64,000 bases of DNA from Reyranellaceae bacterium (GTDB lineage Bacteria; Pseudomonadota; Alphaproteobacteria; Reyranellales; Reyranellaceae). Numbering within the stretch: position 1 is the first letter of the stretch; each line of letters starts with the position of its first letter. The stretch covers positions 1 through 64,000 of the forward strand of contig JALHMM010000018.1 of assembly GCA_022844045.1 (NCBI GenBank), read 5' to 3'. Positions 9,262-17,603 of the stretch are shown one piece after another. Made by a program: the position numbers and the translations under genes. Under the pieces are notes generated by a model. The model made no database searches. It was given only the letters and a program-made list of their open reading frames with translations, and was not told the DNA's origin.

Positions 9262-10308
9262 ATGGACAGGCGGCGCCTGAAAATGCCCGTTGCCTTTCCA
9301 TTCGTCGCCATCGTCGGTCAGGACGAGATGAAACTGGCGCTGCTGACGGCGGCAATCGACCCGACGATCGGTGGCGTGCTGGTTTTCGGCGACCGCGGCA
9401 CCGGCAAGTCGACCGCTGTTCGCGCCCTGGCCGCCCTGCTGCCGAGGATGCGCGTCGTCGAAGGCTGCCGCTACGGTTGCGATCCCGATGACGTCGCCAA
9501 GCTGTGCGCGGAGTGCCAGTCGAGAGCCGGTCTTGGGAAGCTCAAGGGCATCTTGGCGCCGGTGCCGGTCGTGGACCTGCCGTTGGGTGCGACGGAGGAC
9601 CGGGTGGTCGGCGCGCTCGACCTTGAGCGGGCTTTGACGCAAGGCATCAAGGCGTTTGAACCGGGCATCCTTGCCCGGGCGCATCGGGGATTTCTGTACA
9701 TCGATGAAGTCAATCTGCTCGAGGACAACCTCGTCGATCTTCTGCTCGACGTGGCGGCATCGGGCGAGAACATCGTCGAGCGGGAGGGCCTCAGTGTCCG
9801 CCATCCGGCGCGGTTCGTGCTCGTCGGGACAGGCAATCCCGAGGAAGGCGAGCTTCGGCCGCAGCTTCTGGATCGTTTCGGCCTTTCGGTAGAGGTGAAG
9901 TCGCCCGACGATCTGGCGACACGGGTGAGCGTCGTGCGTCGACGCGACGATTTCGAGCGTGATCCAGCCGCCTTCGCCGCGCTATGGCAGAAGGATGCCG
10001 CGAGGCTGCGCAAGCGAATCGTCGCTGCGCGCCGTCGTTTGCCCGAAGTCGACTGCCCGGATTCGGCTATCGAAACCGCGGCGCGACTTTGCATGCAGTT
10101 GGGAATCGATGGGTCGCGTGGTGAATTGACACTTGTCAGGGCGGGCCGCGCGGTGGCGGCATTCGATGGCGATTCGGTTCTCGAACGCCACCACCTGCGC
10201 AGGATCGCGCCATCAGCGCTCCGCCACCGGCTGCGCCGCGACCCGCTCGACGACGCGGGCTCGAGCGTCAGGGTCGAACGGGCGATCGAAGAGGTTCTTG
10301 GCGCATGA
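9262..10308 (+). CDS. bchI: Magnesium chelatase subunit I (AAA+ ATPase)
   Basis: BchI forms AAA+ hexamers with BchD that drive BchH to insert Mg2+ into protoporphyrin IX. The sequence shows PFVAIVGQDEMKLALL, Walker A GDRGTGKSTA, the inserted cysteine-rich RYGCDPDD region, Walker B GFLYIDEVNLL, and sensor-like FVLVGTGNPEEGELRPQLLDRFG. It is 348 residues from the ATG at 9262 or 341 from the in-frame ATG at 9283; neither has a strong Shine-Dalgarno sequence, and the conserved part begins just after the second. It is first of bchID-hydrolase-bchO and overlaps bchD by 4 bases (ATGA). Confidence 0.96.
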   Translation: MDRRRLKMPVAFPFVAIVGQDEMKLALLTAAIDPTIGGVLVFGDRGTGKSTAVRALAALLPRMRVVEGCRYGCDPDDVAKLCAECQSRAGLGKLKGILAPVPVVDLPLGATEDRVVGALDLERALTQGIKAFEPGILARAHRGFLYIDEVNLLEDNLVDLLLDVAASGENIVEREGLSVRHPARFVLVGTGNPEEGELRPQLLDRFGLSVEVKSPDDLATRVSVVRRRDDFERDPAAFAALWQKDAARLRKRIVAARRRLPEVDCPDSAIETAARLCMQLGIDGSRGELTLVRAGRAVAAFDGDSVLERHHLRRIAPSALRHRLRRDPLDDAGSSVRVERAIEEVLGA

Positions 10309-12083
10309 CCGTGCAGTCGGATGCCGCCCTCGCCGCCGCGCTTTTCGCCGTCGATCCGGCCGGTGTTGGCGGCGTGGTGCTGCGAGCCCGGTGGGGGCCG
10401 GCCCGGGACCAGTGGCTGGCAGACCTGTACGCCATGCTGCCGGCTGATGCGCCGGTTCGGCGGGTTCCGCCGACCATCACCGACGACCGTCTGCTTGGCG
10501 GCCTCGACCTTGCGGCCACGCTTCAGGCGAAGCGGCCCATCGTCGAGCGCGGCGTGCTTGCGGACGCGAACAGTGGAGTTGTTGTCGTGTCGATGGCGGA
10601 AAGGTTGGCATCGTCCACTGTCGCGCACCTGACGGCGGCGCTTGATCTGGCTTGTGTCGTCGTCGAGCGCGATGGCATAACCGCGCGGCCGCCGGCGCGG
10701 TTTGGATTGACCCTGTTCGACGAGGGCGTCGCCGACGACGAGCAGGTGGCCGACGCGTTGCGGGATCGCCTGGCGTTCCATATCGACTTCGACGATGCGG
10801 CAAGAAGCGATGCCTCCGGCTCGAAACGCGATGCTTCCGACATCGCGCGAGCACGGCGAGACCTGGCGAGTGTCGCGTGCGGCGACGAGATCGTCGCGGC
10901 GCTTTGCGAGGTGGCCATGGCGCTGGGTATCGCGTCGGTTCGCGCACCCCTCCTGGCCGTGAGAGCGGCGCGGGCGAGCGCCGCGTTGCACGGACGACGG
11001 CGGATCGAGGATGTCGACGCGGCGATCGCCGGTCGCTTGGTCCTTGCGCCACGTGCGATCAGCCTGCCGGCCGGAGAGCCGCCGAAGGAGAGCGACGATG
11101 GACAGTCGGACGAGGCCGAAGCCGCGACGGCGGACGAGGGCGGTCCGAGGGAAGATCCTTCACCCGCCACGGACGAGGCGCTGCGTAACATGATTCTCGA
11201 CGCAGCCAAGGCGGCGATGCCCCCGCAGATTCTCGATAGCCTGCGATCTTCGCGCGCCGCCGCCGCCCGGCTATCCGCACCTGGCCGGGCGGGTGTGGTC
11301 GCGGCGTCAAAGCAACGCGGAAGGCCTGCTGGGACCCGGCCGGGCGAGCCCCGTGGACGATCCCGGATCAACATTGTCGAGACGCTGCGCGCGGCCGCGC
11401 CGTGGCAGCCGCTTCGGCACCGTACGCCTCAAAGGACAGACGCGTCAGTTGGTCGGCCGGACCGGGTCGAGATACGTCGAGAGGACTTTCGGGTCACGCG
11501 CTTCAAGCGGTATGCCGCGACGACGACGGTCTTTGTCGTCGACGCATCGGGGTCGTCGGCGGCCAACCGGCTGGCGGAAGCGAAGGGGGCGGTCGAACTG
11601 CTGCTGGCCGATTGCTACGTGCGGCGCGACGAGGTGGCCCTGATCTCCTTTCGCGGTCGTAGTGCCGAGGTCGTGCTGCCGCCGACACGATCGCTTGTCC
11701 GGGCCAAGCGATGTCTGGCCGGTCTCCCCGGTGGCGGCGGCACGCCCCTGGCGGCCGCGATCGACATGGCCGCACTGATGACCGGTTCGATTGTCAAGAA
11801 GGGGCGGTCGCCAGTTGTTGTTCTTCTTACGGATGGCCGGGCGAACATCACGCGTGAGGGCAAGCCCGGTGTGGCTCTTGCGGCGGCGGAAGCGACCGCG
11901 GCGTCGCGCGCCTTTCGCCTGCTTGGCGTGCGGACGCTGATCGTTGACACGTCGCCGCGTCCGCAAGTTCAGGCGGAACAACTCGCCAAAGACATGGCCG
12001 CAAGCTACCTGCCGCTGCCCTACGCCAACTCCAGGGATCTGTCTCGCGCGATTCAGGCGGCGGTGTTGGCTGATGCCGGTTGA
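10305..12083 (+). CDS. bchD: Magnesium chelatase subunit D
   Basis: This 592-residue protein has an N-terminal AAA+-like domain that has lost the Walker A motif (residues about 1-260). An acidic linker follows (KESDDGQSDEAEAATADEG, about 265-285), then a C-terminal von Willebrand A domain from about residue 400 with the MIDAS motif DASGSSAANR and a later LLTDGRANI. This is the standard BchD build; it is a scaffold for BchI and contacts BchH. The start ATG overlaps the bchI stop (ATGA), and its end overlaps the next gene by 11 bases, so translational coupling is likely. Confidence 0.95.
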   Translation: MTVQSDAALAAALFAVDPAGVGGVVLRARWGPARDQWLADLYAMLPADAPVRRVPPTITDDRLLGGLDLAATLQAKRPIVERGVLADANSGVVVVSMAERLASSTVAHLTAALDLACVVVERDGITARPPARFGLTLFDEGVADDEQVADALRDRLAFHIDFDDAARSDASGSKRDASDIARARRDLASVACGDEIVAALCEVAMALGIASVRAPLLAVRAARASAALHGRRRIEDVDAAIAGRLVLAPRAISLPAGEPPKESDDGQSDEAEAATADEGGPREDPSPATDEALRNMILDAAKAAMPPQILDSLRSSRAAAARLSAPGRAGVVAASKQRGRPAGTRPGEPRGRSRINIVETLRAAAPWQPLRHRTPQRTDASVGRPDRVEIRREDFRVTRFKRYAATTTVFVVDASGSSAANRLAEAKGAVELLLADCYVRRDEVALISFRGRSAEVVLPPTRSLVRAKRCLAGLPGGGGTPLAAAIDMAALMTGSIVKKGRSPVVVLLTDGRANITREGKPGVALAAAEATAASRAFRLLGVRTLIVDTSPRPQVQAEQLAKDMAASYLPLPYANSRDLSRAIQAAVLADAG

Positions 12084-12987
12084 CCCTAAACCCGGCCTGC
12101 CACCGGCCGTACCCGGCGAGCGACGCGATCTCCAGTCGGGGTCGCGGCGGCTCAGCTACTACGTGGTCGATCCCGGCACTGGTACGCGGCCGCTGCTGCT
12201 GATCCACAGTATCAATGCGGCCGGCTCGGCGTACGAAGTCAAGCCGCTGTACGAGCATTTTCAGCGAACCCGCCCAGTATACGCGCTGGAGCTGCCGGGC
12301 TTCGGTTTCTCCGAACGGCGGGACGAGTTCTACACGCCGCGCATCATGACAGACGCGATTCAGGCGATGGCGGCGGAGATCGGGCGACTTCACGGCGGTG
12401 TGCCCATCGATGCGCTGGCCGTGTCGCTGTCGTCGGAGTTCTTGGCGCGGGCTGCCGCCGAGGCACCCGAGGTCTTTCAAAGCCTCGCGCTGGTAAGCCC
12501 TACGGGTTTCAGCAGCAGAACGCCGCGCGACGGCCCACCGGGCAGCACGCGGGGGCGGCCGTCTGTGCTGCGGTTTCTGCGATTCTCGCTGTGGAGCCGA
12601 CTGATCTATCGGGCACTAACGACGCGCGCGAGCATCCGCTATTTTCTTCGGCGGACATGGGGTTCGGCGGACATCGATGAAGGACTTGCCGACTACGACT
12701 TCGTGACCGCCCGGCAACCGGGTGCGCGGCATGCACCGTATCTCTTCGTGAGCGGCTTTCTTTTCAGCGGCGATATCGCGCCAATCTACGATGCGTTGAC
12801 GCTGCCTGTATGGCTTGTCCATGGGACGCGCGGCGACTTCGTCGATTACGCCAACGCCACGGCGGTGGGAGGCAAACCCAACTGGTCGCTGCGCGTGTTC
12901 CAGACCGGCGCGATGCCGCATTTCGAAGTGAGGAGCGCGTTCATCGAGGCGTACGAATCCTTCATGGCTGGGAACGTGTCACCGTGA
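12073..12987 (+). CDS. Alpha/beta-fold hydrolase of the bchD-bchO interval
   Basis: This 304-residue alpha/beta-hydrolase-fold protein has a conserved LLLIHSINAAGS oxyanion region (about residue 47), LELPGFGFSERR (about residue 74), and an ALAVSLSSEF elbow instead of the textbook GxSxG, so catalysis is uncertain. A TGAMPHFE near the C-terminus could carry a His. It lies between bchD and bchO, overlapping bchD by 11 bases and bchO by 4 bases, a place where many alphaproteobacterial clusters have a second hydrolase of unknown role. The ATG at 12073 is chosen because the longer frame only reads into bchD. Confidence 0.82.
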   Translation: MPVDPKPGLPPAVPGERRDLQSGSRRLSYYVVDPGTGTRPLLLIHSINAAGSAYEVKPLYEHFQRTRPVYALELPGFGFSERRDEFYTPRIMTDAIQAMAAEIGRLHGGVPIDALAVSLSSEFLARAAAEAPEVFQSLALVSPTGFSSRTPRDGPPGSTRGRPSVLRFLRFSLWSRLIYRALTTRASIRYFLRRTWGSADIDEGLADYDFVTARQPGARHAPYLFVSGFLFSGDIAPIYDALTLPVWLVHGTRGDFVDYANATAVGGKPNWSLRVFQTGAMPHFEVRSAFIEAYESFMAGNVSP

Positions 12988-13874
12988 GCGAGACGCTTTC
13001 CTGGGAAAGGGAAGGCGCGGACTGGCCCAACCGGGAGTTCAGTCGTTTTGTCGACTCCTCTGGGCTGCGCTGGCATGTCCAGCAGATGGGCGCGGGACCA
13101 ACGCTTCTCCTCCTGCACGGCACGGGCGCCGCCACGCACACTTGGCGCGACCTGGCGCCCTTGCTGGCGAGGCGGTTCGCCGTGATCGCGCCTGAATTAC
13201 CCGGACACGGCTTTACCGGATCGTCCGGGGCCAGTCGGATGTCCATGGCCGGGATGGCCGCGGCGGTCACAAGTCTTCTGAAAACACTCGGTGCGGAACC
13301 GGCATTGGTGGTCGGGCACTCGGCCGGTGCCGCGGTGCTCGCCCGGATGAACATAGACGGCTGCATCGCGCCACAGGCCATGGTCAGCTTGAACGGCGCG
13401 CTTCTGCCGTTTCGCGGCATCGCCGGTCAGTTCTACTCGCCCTTGGCGAAGCTGCTGGCGCTCAATCCGCTGGTGCCTCGCATGTTCGCTTTTGGAGCGC
13501 GTCGCCTTTCGCCGGTCGAACGCCTGCTTCGCAGTACAGGATCAATCCCCGATGCGCGGGGCGTCGAGTTCTATAGCAGGTTGCTCGCCAGCCCGACGCA
13601 TCTGGCAGGTGCGCTCGGCATGATGGCGAACTGGGATCTGCACGCGCTGGAACGGGATCTGCCACTCTTCAAGCCGCGCCTCCTTCTTGTCGCATGCGGA
13701 GACGACCGCGCCGTTCCCGCCGAGGACGCTTTTCGGGTGCGTGACGCTGTCCCCGGCTCGGAGGTGACATACCTGCGCAATCTTGGTCACCTTGGCCACG
13801 AGGAACGGCCAGAATTGTTCTCGGATATCATCGCACGTGCCGCCATCACGGCCGGTATCCCGATCAACGGGTGA
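12984..13874 (+). CDS. bchO: Magnesium-chelatase-associated alpha/beta hydrolase BchO
   Basis: The product is 296 residues from the GTG at 12984, which overlaps the previous stop (GTGA). It has LLLLHGTGAATHTW, APELPGHGFT, the nucleophile elbow VVGHSAGAAV (Ser in GHSAG), an Asp region LLVACGDDRAVPAEDA and a His region LRNLGHLGHEE, so the triad is complete. BchO is a member of bacteriochlorophyll clusters usually next to bchD. Its exact reaction is not established; a role in handling Mg-porphyrin intermediates has been proposed. Context and sequence agree well. Confidence 0.92.
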   Translation: MSETLSWEREGADWPNREFSRFVDSSGLRWHVQQMGAGPTLLLLHGTGAATHTWRDLAPLLARRFAVIAPELPGHGFTGSSGASRMSMAGMAAAVTSLLKTLGAEPALVVGHSAGAAVLARMNIDGCIAPQAMVSLNGALLPFRGIAGQFYSPLAKLLALNPLVPRMFAFGARRLSPVERLLRSTGSIPDARGVEFYSRLLASPTHLAGALGMMANWDLHALERDLPLFKPRLLLVACGDDRAVPAEDAFRVRDAVPGSEVTYLRNLGHLGHEERPELFSDIIARAAITAGIPING

Positions 13875-14046
13875 GTGGTGCGCGAACGGCGCGGCACGCC
13901 TGTTCGCTTACCGGCATACGGATCGGATCGGCTGGATCCACACGGGACGGCCACCGGACGATCGATCTATTCGACCGGCCCCAGCCGGAGTCGCGAACGA
14001 CGTATCTTCGATCGCCGTCGTCGTCATGTTGGCGGGAGACTCTATC

Positions 14047-14205
14047 GTGGAATCCGAATGGCTCGGCCTGATCGAGATGTTCGTTGTCTTGATGTTCGCC
14101 GTGGCATGGGGCGCGGTAGAGCTCTACACGCGGCGCCTGGACAAGCGTCGTGCCGAGGAGGACAAGCGCTTGGCGGCGAGCGATGAGCCGCCGGAAGGCC
14201 GGTGA
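14047..14205 (+). CDS. Small single-helix membrane protein after bchO
   Basis: The 52-residue product begins MESEWLGLIEMFVVLMFAVA. One membrane helix covers about residues 7-26, followed by a highly charged tail (YTRRLDKRRAEEDKR). The GTG at 14047 is preferred because GCGGGAG lies about 10 bases upstream; an ATG at 14026 in the same frame would add seven residues. It is the last gene of the bchIDO group and ends 15 bases before the convergent crtC stop. Short proteins of this kind occur after bchO in other clusters, but I know of no assigned function. Confidence 0.6.
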   Translation: MESEWLGLIEMFVVLMFAVAWGAVELYTRRLDKRRAEEDKRLAASDEPPEGR

Positions 14206-14213
14206 TTCGCCGG
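14199..14213. terminator. Short hairpin between convergent bchO-group and crtC
   Basis: CCGGTG-ATT-CGCCGG forms a 6-bp stem (one G-T pair) over the stop codon of the small membrane protein and just before the crtC stop. No T-tract follows, so this is a weak candidate for a terminator between convergent units. Confidence 0.25.
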
Positions 14214-14220
14214 TTAGTCG

Positions 14221-15288
14221 TCAGCCCCACGCGCGCGGCATGCGAAACGGCAGCATCGCTTGCACCCAGCGTGTACTGAAGCGGTCAAGCGACAGCGATT
14301 CATGCACCCCGATCGCGGGCTCACCGAGGAGTCGGGTTGCAATGGCCGACCTGGCGTAGAACGGGGCGTCTTCGAGCGTCCGGATCACAGTCGCATGCCC
14401 TACCTCGTCGACCCTGGTCGTGCGGCCCACGCGCCACGCCGTCGTTGGCAAATGGACTTCGGGCGGCGGCATGAACTCGTCTACCCGGCAATGTCGATCG
14501 AAACGCAGAGCCAGCGAGAGCGGATCGGCGCCACGCCGCTTCAGGTCATACAAGACGGCCGTGCCGTCACGAAGCGGAGCGCGCGACCACGCCCAGCTGG
14601 AGAAGCCCGATTCGAGTGGCGCGTCGCCGTGATTGCTGTCGACATAGCCTGTTCCCGACCAATGAAGCGCCGGGCTTTGCAACTCGACCTCGATACGGGC
14701 GCGGAGCGCGATCGGCTGCCAGCGGTGCCTGCCATCGACGTCCAGCGTGAAGGTTCGATCGGCGACCGCCATCGGAAACACGTTGATCCGGCCGCGCAGA
14801 CGGGAAGGAAAAGGAACCGTCGTTTCCGCGATCGAGATCGATAACGCCTGGCCGTTCCACGATAGCGAACTTGGTCCGATCGCCAGGGTGTCCGCCGTGC
14901 GCTCGACGGAGCGTCGTCGTCGTTCCGTCATCGCCCAGCGCTTCCCGCCCGGACGATACAACGCGATGTTCAACGCGCAGTGATCAAGCGGGTCGCCGTC
15001 GCCACGGCGACGCGAGCTGGCGTAGTAGGGCGAGAAAACGCTGCCGACGAACGCGATGATCACCAAGCCGGTGCGCCCATCCTCGCTCAGCGCGTCGATG
15101 TACCACCAGGCATAGCCACCAGGCGCGACCTCGCGGTCGAAGCGAGGTCCGTGAGCAGCGAAGCCGCCGCTTGCCGGCCCGACAGCGCCACCATCGGCAA
15201 GCCCGGACCAGGATGCGCGCTGCCACCCGCTAGATAGACCCCGGGCATCTTCGTGCGCGCTCCCGGGCGGCGAAACGACGCCATCCAT
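14221..15288 (-). CDS. crtC: Carotenoid 1,2-hydratase (hydroxyneurosporene synthase)
   Basis: CrtC adds water to the C1-C2 double bond of acyclic carotenoids. The frame encodes GPRFDREVAPGGYAWWYIDA, GLVIIAFVGSVFSPYYA, the CALNIALYRPGGKRWAMTER stretch, TGYVDSNHG and SSWAWSRA, all typical of the family. The nearest usable start is the ATG at 15288, giving 355 residues and a 202-base overlap with crtD. The conserved part starts only about 47 residues later, with no ATG, GTG or TTG between, so the real start is uncertain. It is read after crtD, and the pair is divergent from crtEF across PpsR-type sites. Confidence 0.88.
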   Translation of the reverse strand: MDGVVSPPGSAHEDARGLSSGWQRASWSGLADGGAVGPASGGFAAHGPRFDREVAPGGYAWWYIDALSEDGRTGLVIIAFVGSVFSPYYASSRRRGDGDPLDHCALNIALYRPGGKRWAMTERRRRSVERTADTLAIGPSSLSWNGQALSISIAETTVPFPSRLRGRINVFPMAVADRTFTLDVDGRHRWQPIALRARIEVELQSPALHWSGTGYVDSNHGDAPLESGFSSWAWSRAPLRDGTAVLYDLKRRGADPLSLALRFDRHCRVDEFMPPPEVHLPTTAWRVGRTTRVDEVGHATVIRTLEDAPFYARSAIATRLLGEPAIGVHESLSLDRFSTRWVQAMLPFRMPRAWG

Positions 15289-16628
15289 CCGTGCTGGGCC
15301 TGTCCGTAGAGCGCGCCACCGGTCGCGGGAAACAGCCGCTCGAACGCCGCTGGCGTTGTGCGCTCCGTCGCCTCGCTCCGACGATGGACCTGCAAGCCCG
15401 CTTGCCGGAGCAAGCGGAATGTCCGCTCTTCGCATGCGTCGACCTCCGAGGGTGTGGGGAGATTCTGGTCGCCACTTGGCGGCGCGTTGACGAGGCACAG
15501 CAGACGCTCATCGGCGGCCGGCTGTGTCTCTTCGCGATCGGTCCGGTCCTGCGCGCAGACATAGACCGTCGGTTCTTCCGGCAGTCGGCCGCGGCGGAAG
15601 ATGTCGTTGAACTCGGCTTGGTAGTTCTTCGAGAAGAACACCGAATGGTGGAGGAGCGGGAACCCTTCAGTCCTGGCGACCATCGCCCAGGTCACGGCCG
15701 AGAGGGACCGCGCATGGGCCGCCTGAGGAGGAACGGTCGCGGCGATCGCCGGGCCAAGCAACCCCTTCGCGACTGCCGCGACGTCGGCATTGATGATCAC
15801 CGCGTCGGCAGTGATCCGCTCGCCGTCCGCCAGCCGCACGCCCGCGGCGCGATGGCCGGAGACAAGTACCTCCCGCGCCTCCACGCCATAATGGAACGCT
15901 ACACCCAGCGAACGCGCGATCCGCTCGATGGCCTCGGCGATCCGGTACATGCCACCCTCGACGAGCCAGACGCCCTGCCGCTCGACATGGGCGATGACCA
16001 TCAGCGTCGCTGGCGCCGAGAAAGGTGAAGCGCCGCCATACGTCGCGTATCGACCAAAAAGCTGACGCAAACGGCCATCGTGGAAGTGCTCGCCCAACGC
16101 GGTCCACAACGTCGAGAACGGCGAGGCGCGCCGGAGCGCTCCGACGCCGCGCAGGCCGGCGTTCATCATGAGTCCAGACACACTGGGCCTCGAAGCGCGG
16201 ATGAATGCATCATCGAGAACCTCGAAGCTCCGTCGCGCCCGCTCGCAGAAGGCGCGGTAGCGCGTCGCTTCAGGGGGGCCGGCAAAGGCGCCGATCGCGT
16301 CGGCCGACCGCTCGATATCGGCGAACAAGTCCAGTCTGTGGTGAGGGCCCCAGGCGTGGCGGGCGAGAATGTCCAGCGGCGTCAGCTTCACGTGATCGGC
16401 GAGATGCGCGCCCGCGCTGGCGAAGATCTCTTCGAACACAGCGCGCATGGTCAACACCGTCGGCCCGGCGTCGATGCTCGCCGCTCCGATGCGGCTCTGT
16501 CGCATCTTGCCGCCTGGTGTTGCCGACCGCTCCACGACGGTCACGGCTACACCCTTGCTCGCGAGCAGCAGCGCCGCGACAAGTCCGCCGATACCGGCGC
16601 CGACCACCACCACGCGGTTCGTTCCCAC
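15087..16628 (-). CDS. crtD: Acyclic carotenoid 3,4-desaturase (methoxyneurosporene dehydrogenase)
   Basis: This FAD-dependent desaturase of the CrtI/CrtD family begins with the dinucleotide-binding fold VVVVGAGIGGLVAALLLASK followed by VTVVERSATPGGKMR. It ends with GVYLAGGSAHPGPGLPMVAL, the family's C-terminal FAD signature. From the GTG at 16628 (GGGGA about 10 bases upstream) it is 513 residues; TTG codons at 16637 and 16646 would add a few. The pairing with crtC and the normal length favour CrtD over CrtI, so no phytoene desaturase is in the window. Confidence 0.9.
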   Translation of the reverse strand: MGTNRVVVVGAGIGGLVAALLLASKGVAVTVVERSATPGGKMRQSRIGAASIDAGPTVLTMRAVFEEIFASAGAHLADHVKLTPLDILARHAWGPHHRLDLFADIERSADAIGAFAGPPEATRYRAFCERARRSFEVLDDAFIRASRPSVSGLMMNAGLRGVGALRRASPFSTLWTALGEHFHDGRLRQLFGRYATYGGASPFSAPATLMVIAHVERQGVWLVEGGMYRIAEAIERIARSLGVAFHYGVEAREVLVSGHRAAGVRLADGERITADAVIINADVAAVAKGLLGPAIAATVPPQAAHARSLSAVTWAMVARTEGFPLLHHSVFFSKNYQAEFNDIFRRGRLPEEPTVYVCAQDRTDREETQPAADERLLCLVNAPPSGDQNLPTPSEVDACEERTFRLLRQAGLQVHRRSEATERTTPAAFERLFPATGGALYGQAQHGWMASFRRPGARTKMPGVYLAGGSAHPGPGLPMVALSGRQAAASLLTDLASTARSRLVAMPGGTSTR

Positions 16629-16670
16629 GGCTCGCAATCCCCACAAACGCGATTGAGTTGCCTTGCGAAG

Positions 16671-16714
16671 TGTCTATAGTACGTTACAGTTGACGGTGAC
16701 AATCAAGCATTACA
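16671..16714. promoter_or_regulatory. Tandem PpsR/CrtJ sites between crtD and crtE
   Basis: A perfect TGT-N12-ACA palindrome lies at 16671-16688 (TGTCTATAGTACGTTACA). A second, one-mismatch copy, TGA-N12-ACA, lies at 16697-16714. TGT-N12-ACA is the known PpsR/CrtJ operator, and paired sites a short distance apart are the normal arrangement for cooperative repression. They sit between the divergent crtD and crtE starts, so both the crtDC and crtEF-bchCXYZ-puf transcripts are probably under PpsR control. Confidence 0.75.
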
Positions 16715-16736
16715 GTCTGCGGCTTTGGAGGGTTCG

Positions 16737-17603
16737 TTGGACGTCACCACCCAGATCGAGCAGGCCTTGGTCGACGCACTCGAGCATGCCGATAAGCCCG
16801 GCTGTCCGCCTCGGTTGGTGTCGGCGATGCGTCATGCCGTTTTCCCCAAAGGAGCGCGCATCCGTCCGCGGCTTTGCCTGGCCGTGGCCACGGCCTGCGG
16901 CGATGGCGATCCCAAGACCTCGACAGCGGCGGCGGCGGCGATCGAGTTGCTCCATTGCGCGTCGTTGGTACACGACGACCTGCCCTGCTTCGACGACGCC
17001 GACATAAGGCGCGGACTTCCGTCCGTGCATCGGGCGTTTGGCGAAGGCTTGGCCGTCCTGGCGGGCGACGCGCTGATCGTGCTCGCTTTTCAGACGTTGG
17101 CGCGGATCGCGCCGGCTCCGCAGCGCCTTGGCAAGGTTCTACTAAGCGTAAGTGAAGGCGTGGGAACACCCCGTGGAATCGTCGCGGGGCAGGCGTGGGA
17201 GTGCGAGCCCTTTGTCGATCTCGCCAACTATCACCGCTTGAAGACTGGCGCCCTGTTCGCCGCCGCAACGATGGCTGGGGCCGCCGCCGCCGATGTCGAA
17301 CCGGCACCGTGGCGCAGGCTCGGCGAGAAGATCGGCGAAGCCTTCCAGGTCGCCGATGACATTCGCGATGCTACCGCCACATCCGCCGAGCTGGGCAAGC
17401 CGTCCGGGCGAGATGCCGCTCTCAGCCGGCCCAGCGCGGTGCGCGAGCTGGGTGTCGAAGGTGCGGTCCACCGGCTCGGGCAATTGGTGGGTGATGCGAT
17501 CGTTTCCATTCCGTCGTGCCAAGGAGAAGTCGAGCTTCGCACCTTGATCATGCGCGAAGCGAAGAGATTGGTACCTGGCAAGATGGCGCAGCGTGCCGCT
17601 TGA
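16737..17603 (+). CDS. crtE: Geranylgeranyl diphosphate synthase
   Basis: CrtE condenses isopentenyl diphosphate units into GGPP for carotenoids and for the bacteriochlorophyll side chain. The first aspartate-rich motif is LVHDDLPCFDDAD with the following RRGLPSVH, and the second is FQVADDIRD. From the TTG at 16737 (GGAGGG 4-5 bases upstream) the protein is 288 residues. An in-frame TTG at 16725 would add four residues but lies before the ribosome-binding site. It starts the crtE-crtF-bchCXYZ-puf superoperon and overlaps crtF by 11 bases. Confidence 0.92.
   Translation: MDVTTQIEQALVDALEHADKPGCPPRLVSAMRHAVFPKGARIRPRLCLAVATACGDGDPKTSTAAAAAIELLHCASLVHDDLPCFDDADIRRGLPSVHRAFGEGLAVLAGDALIVLAFQTLARIAPAPQRLGKVLLSVSEGVGTPRGIVAGQAWECEPFVDLANYHRLKTGALFAAATMAGAAAADVEPAPWRRLGEKIGEAFQVADDIRDATATSAELGKPSGRDAALSRPSAVRELGVEGAVHRLGQLVGDAIVSIPSCQGEVELRTLIMREAKRLVPGKMAQRAA

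Noticed and set aside
9471..10991. 506-codon minus-strand frame
   Set aside because: Antisense to bchI and bchD, low-complexity Arg/Ser-rich product, no start signal.
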